Origin: Comamonas sp.
Lineage (GTDB): Bacteria > Pseudomonadota > Gammaproteobacteria > Burkholderiales > Burkholderiaceae_C
Direction of reading: 5' to 3'
DNA length: 6,342 nucleotides
NCBI GenBank assembly: GCA_019236485.1
Contig: JAFAIY010000444.1
Span: 1-6,342, forward strand
Numbering within the stretch: the stretch's first letter is position 1; the number at the start of each line of letters is the position of its first letter. Of the stretch, positions 5,836 to 6,342 are shown piece by piece. A model generated the notes under the pieces. The model made no database searches. It saw only the letters and a list, made by a program, of their open reading frames with translations, and was not told the origin of the DNA. The position numbers and the translations under genes were made by a program.

Positions 5836-6342
5836 GTGAGCCTGGTCAGGGAAAACGCAAAGATGGTGGGCAAGCTGGCGGCCGTGGCGCTGGGCATGTT
5901 TGCGTTCGGCTATCTGCTCGTGCCCCTGTACCGGCAGATCTGCGAGGCGACGGGCATCAACATCCTGTCCCTGTCCGAGCGCCAGGTGCCCGGTGCGGGC
6001 GTCGCGGGGCGCGATGCGAGGCCGCCCGGCAACACCCAGGTGGATACCAGTCGCACCATCACCGTGGAGTTCGATGCCAATGTACGCAGCCTCTGGGACT
6101 TCAAGCCCGCGGTGCGCTCCCTGCAGGTGCATCCGGGCGAGATGGCCACGGTGATGTACGAATTCCAGAACGTGCAGAACCGCCGCATGGCGGCCCAGGC
6201 CATTCCCAGCTATGCGCCGCGCCAGGCCACGGCCTTCTTCAACAAGATCGAGTGCTTCTGCTTCTCGCAATACACGCTGGATCCCGGTGAAAAGCGCGAA
6301 TGGCCGGTGGTGTTCTACATCGATCCGCGCATCTCCAAGGAT
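5836..6342 (+). CDS. ctaG: Cytochrome c oxidase assembly protein CtaG (Cox11 family), 3' end off the right edge
   Basis: Membrane-anchored copper chaperone that, by family knowledge, delivers copper to the CuB site of subunit I from the periplasmic side. The window holds 169 codons; family members run about 190-200, so roughly the last 25-30 residues are missing. A short cytoplasmic end leads into one membrane span (about 13-31, with FGYLLVPLY), then ICEATGIN (35-42) with membrane-near C36. The periplasmic beta-rich domain follows, with TVEFDANV (76-83). The copper-binding CFCF motif (140-143, in KIECFCFSQY) is intact. GTG 5836 is the start because of the strong upstream ribosome site and because the encoded ENAKMVGKL matches where Cox11 relatives begin. 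It follows the small assembly-type gene in the operon, adjacent to its client ctaD. Confidence 0.96.
   Translation, partial: MSLVRENAKMVGKLAAVALGMFAFGYLLVPLYRQICEATGINILSLSERQVPGAGVAGRDARPPGNTQVDTSRTITVEFDANVRSLWDFKPAVRSLQVHPGEMATVMYEFQNVQNRRMAAQAIPSYAPRQATAFFNKIECFCFSQYTLDPGEKREWPVVFYIDPRISKD

Overview
The window looks like chromosomal DNA from a beta-proteobacterium of the Comamonadaceae (Comamonas/Delftia/Acidovorax-like). This is inferred from high G+C, strong G/C bias at third codon positions, and the gene set: a caa3-type cytochrome oxidase operon with a tiny membrane ORF between ctaD and ctaG. No 16S rRNA or other marker fixes the genus.

Left part (1-1321, minus strand): a ComF/GntX-type phosphoribosyltransferase-fold protein is followed downstream by trmL, a tRNA wobble-position 2'-O-methyltransferase. 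The trmL stop codon lies just off the left edge. Head to head with comF, separated by 55 bp, is a plus-strand BioC-like methyltransferase-family gene (1377-2285). Its C-terminal half resembles BioC, but its SAM-binding glycine motif is not recognisable.

Middle (2286-2813): a 528-bp stretch without a convincing gene. It holds two perfect hairpins, a candidate distal promoter, a short perfect dyad and pyrimidine-rich sequence. It probably carries the promoter and leader of the oxidase operon and possibly a small RNA.

Right part (2814-6342, plus strand): coxB (subunit II with CuA domain and a fused cytochrome c), ctaD (subunit I), a 36-codon single-span membrane protein, and ctaG/Cox11 (CuB assembly factor, cut by the right edge). 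The tight 13-35 bp gaps and good ribosome binding sites indicate one operon. CoxB takes electrons at its heme c and CuA and passes them to heme a and the heme a3-CuB site in CtaD, where oxygen is reduced and protons are pumped. CtaG supplies copper for CuB, and the small protein is probably an assembly or stability factor.

The gene content is mostly ordinary respiratory and housekeeping. The points most worth a second look are the motif-less BioC relative, the long gene-free region before coxB, the 36-codon ORF and the overlapping ATG-stop at the ctaG start. I see no mobile element, CRISPR array, tRNA or rRNA gene.
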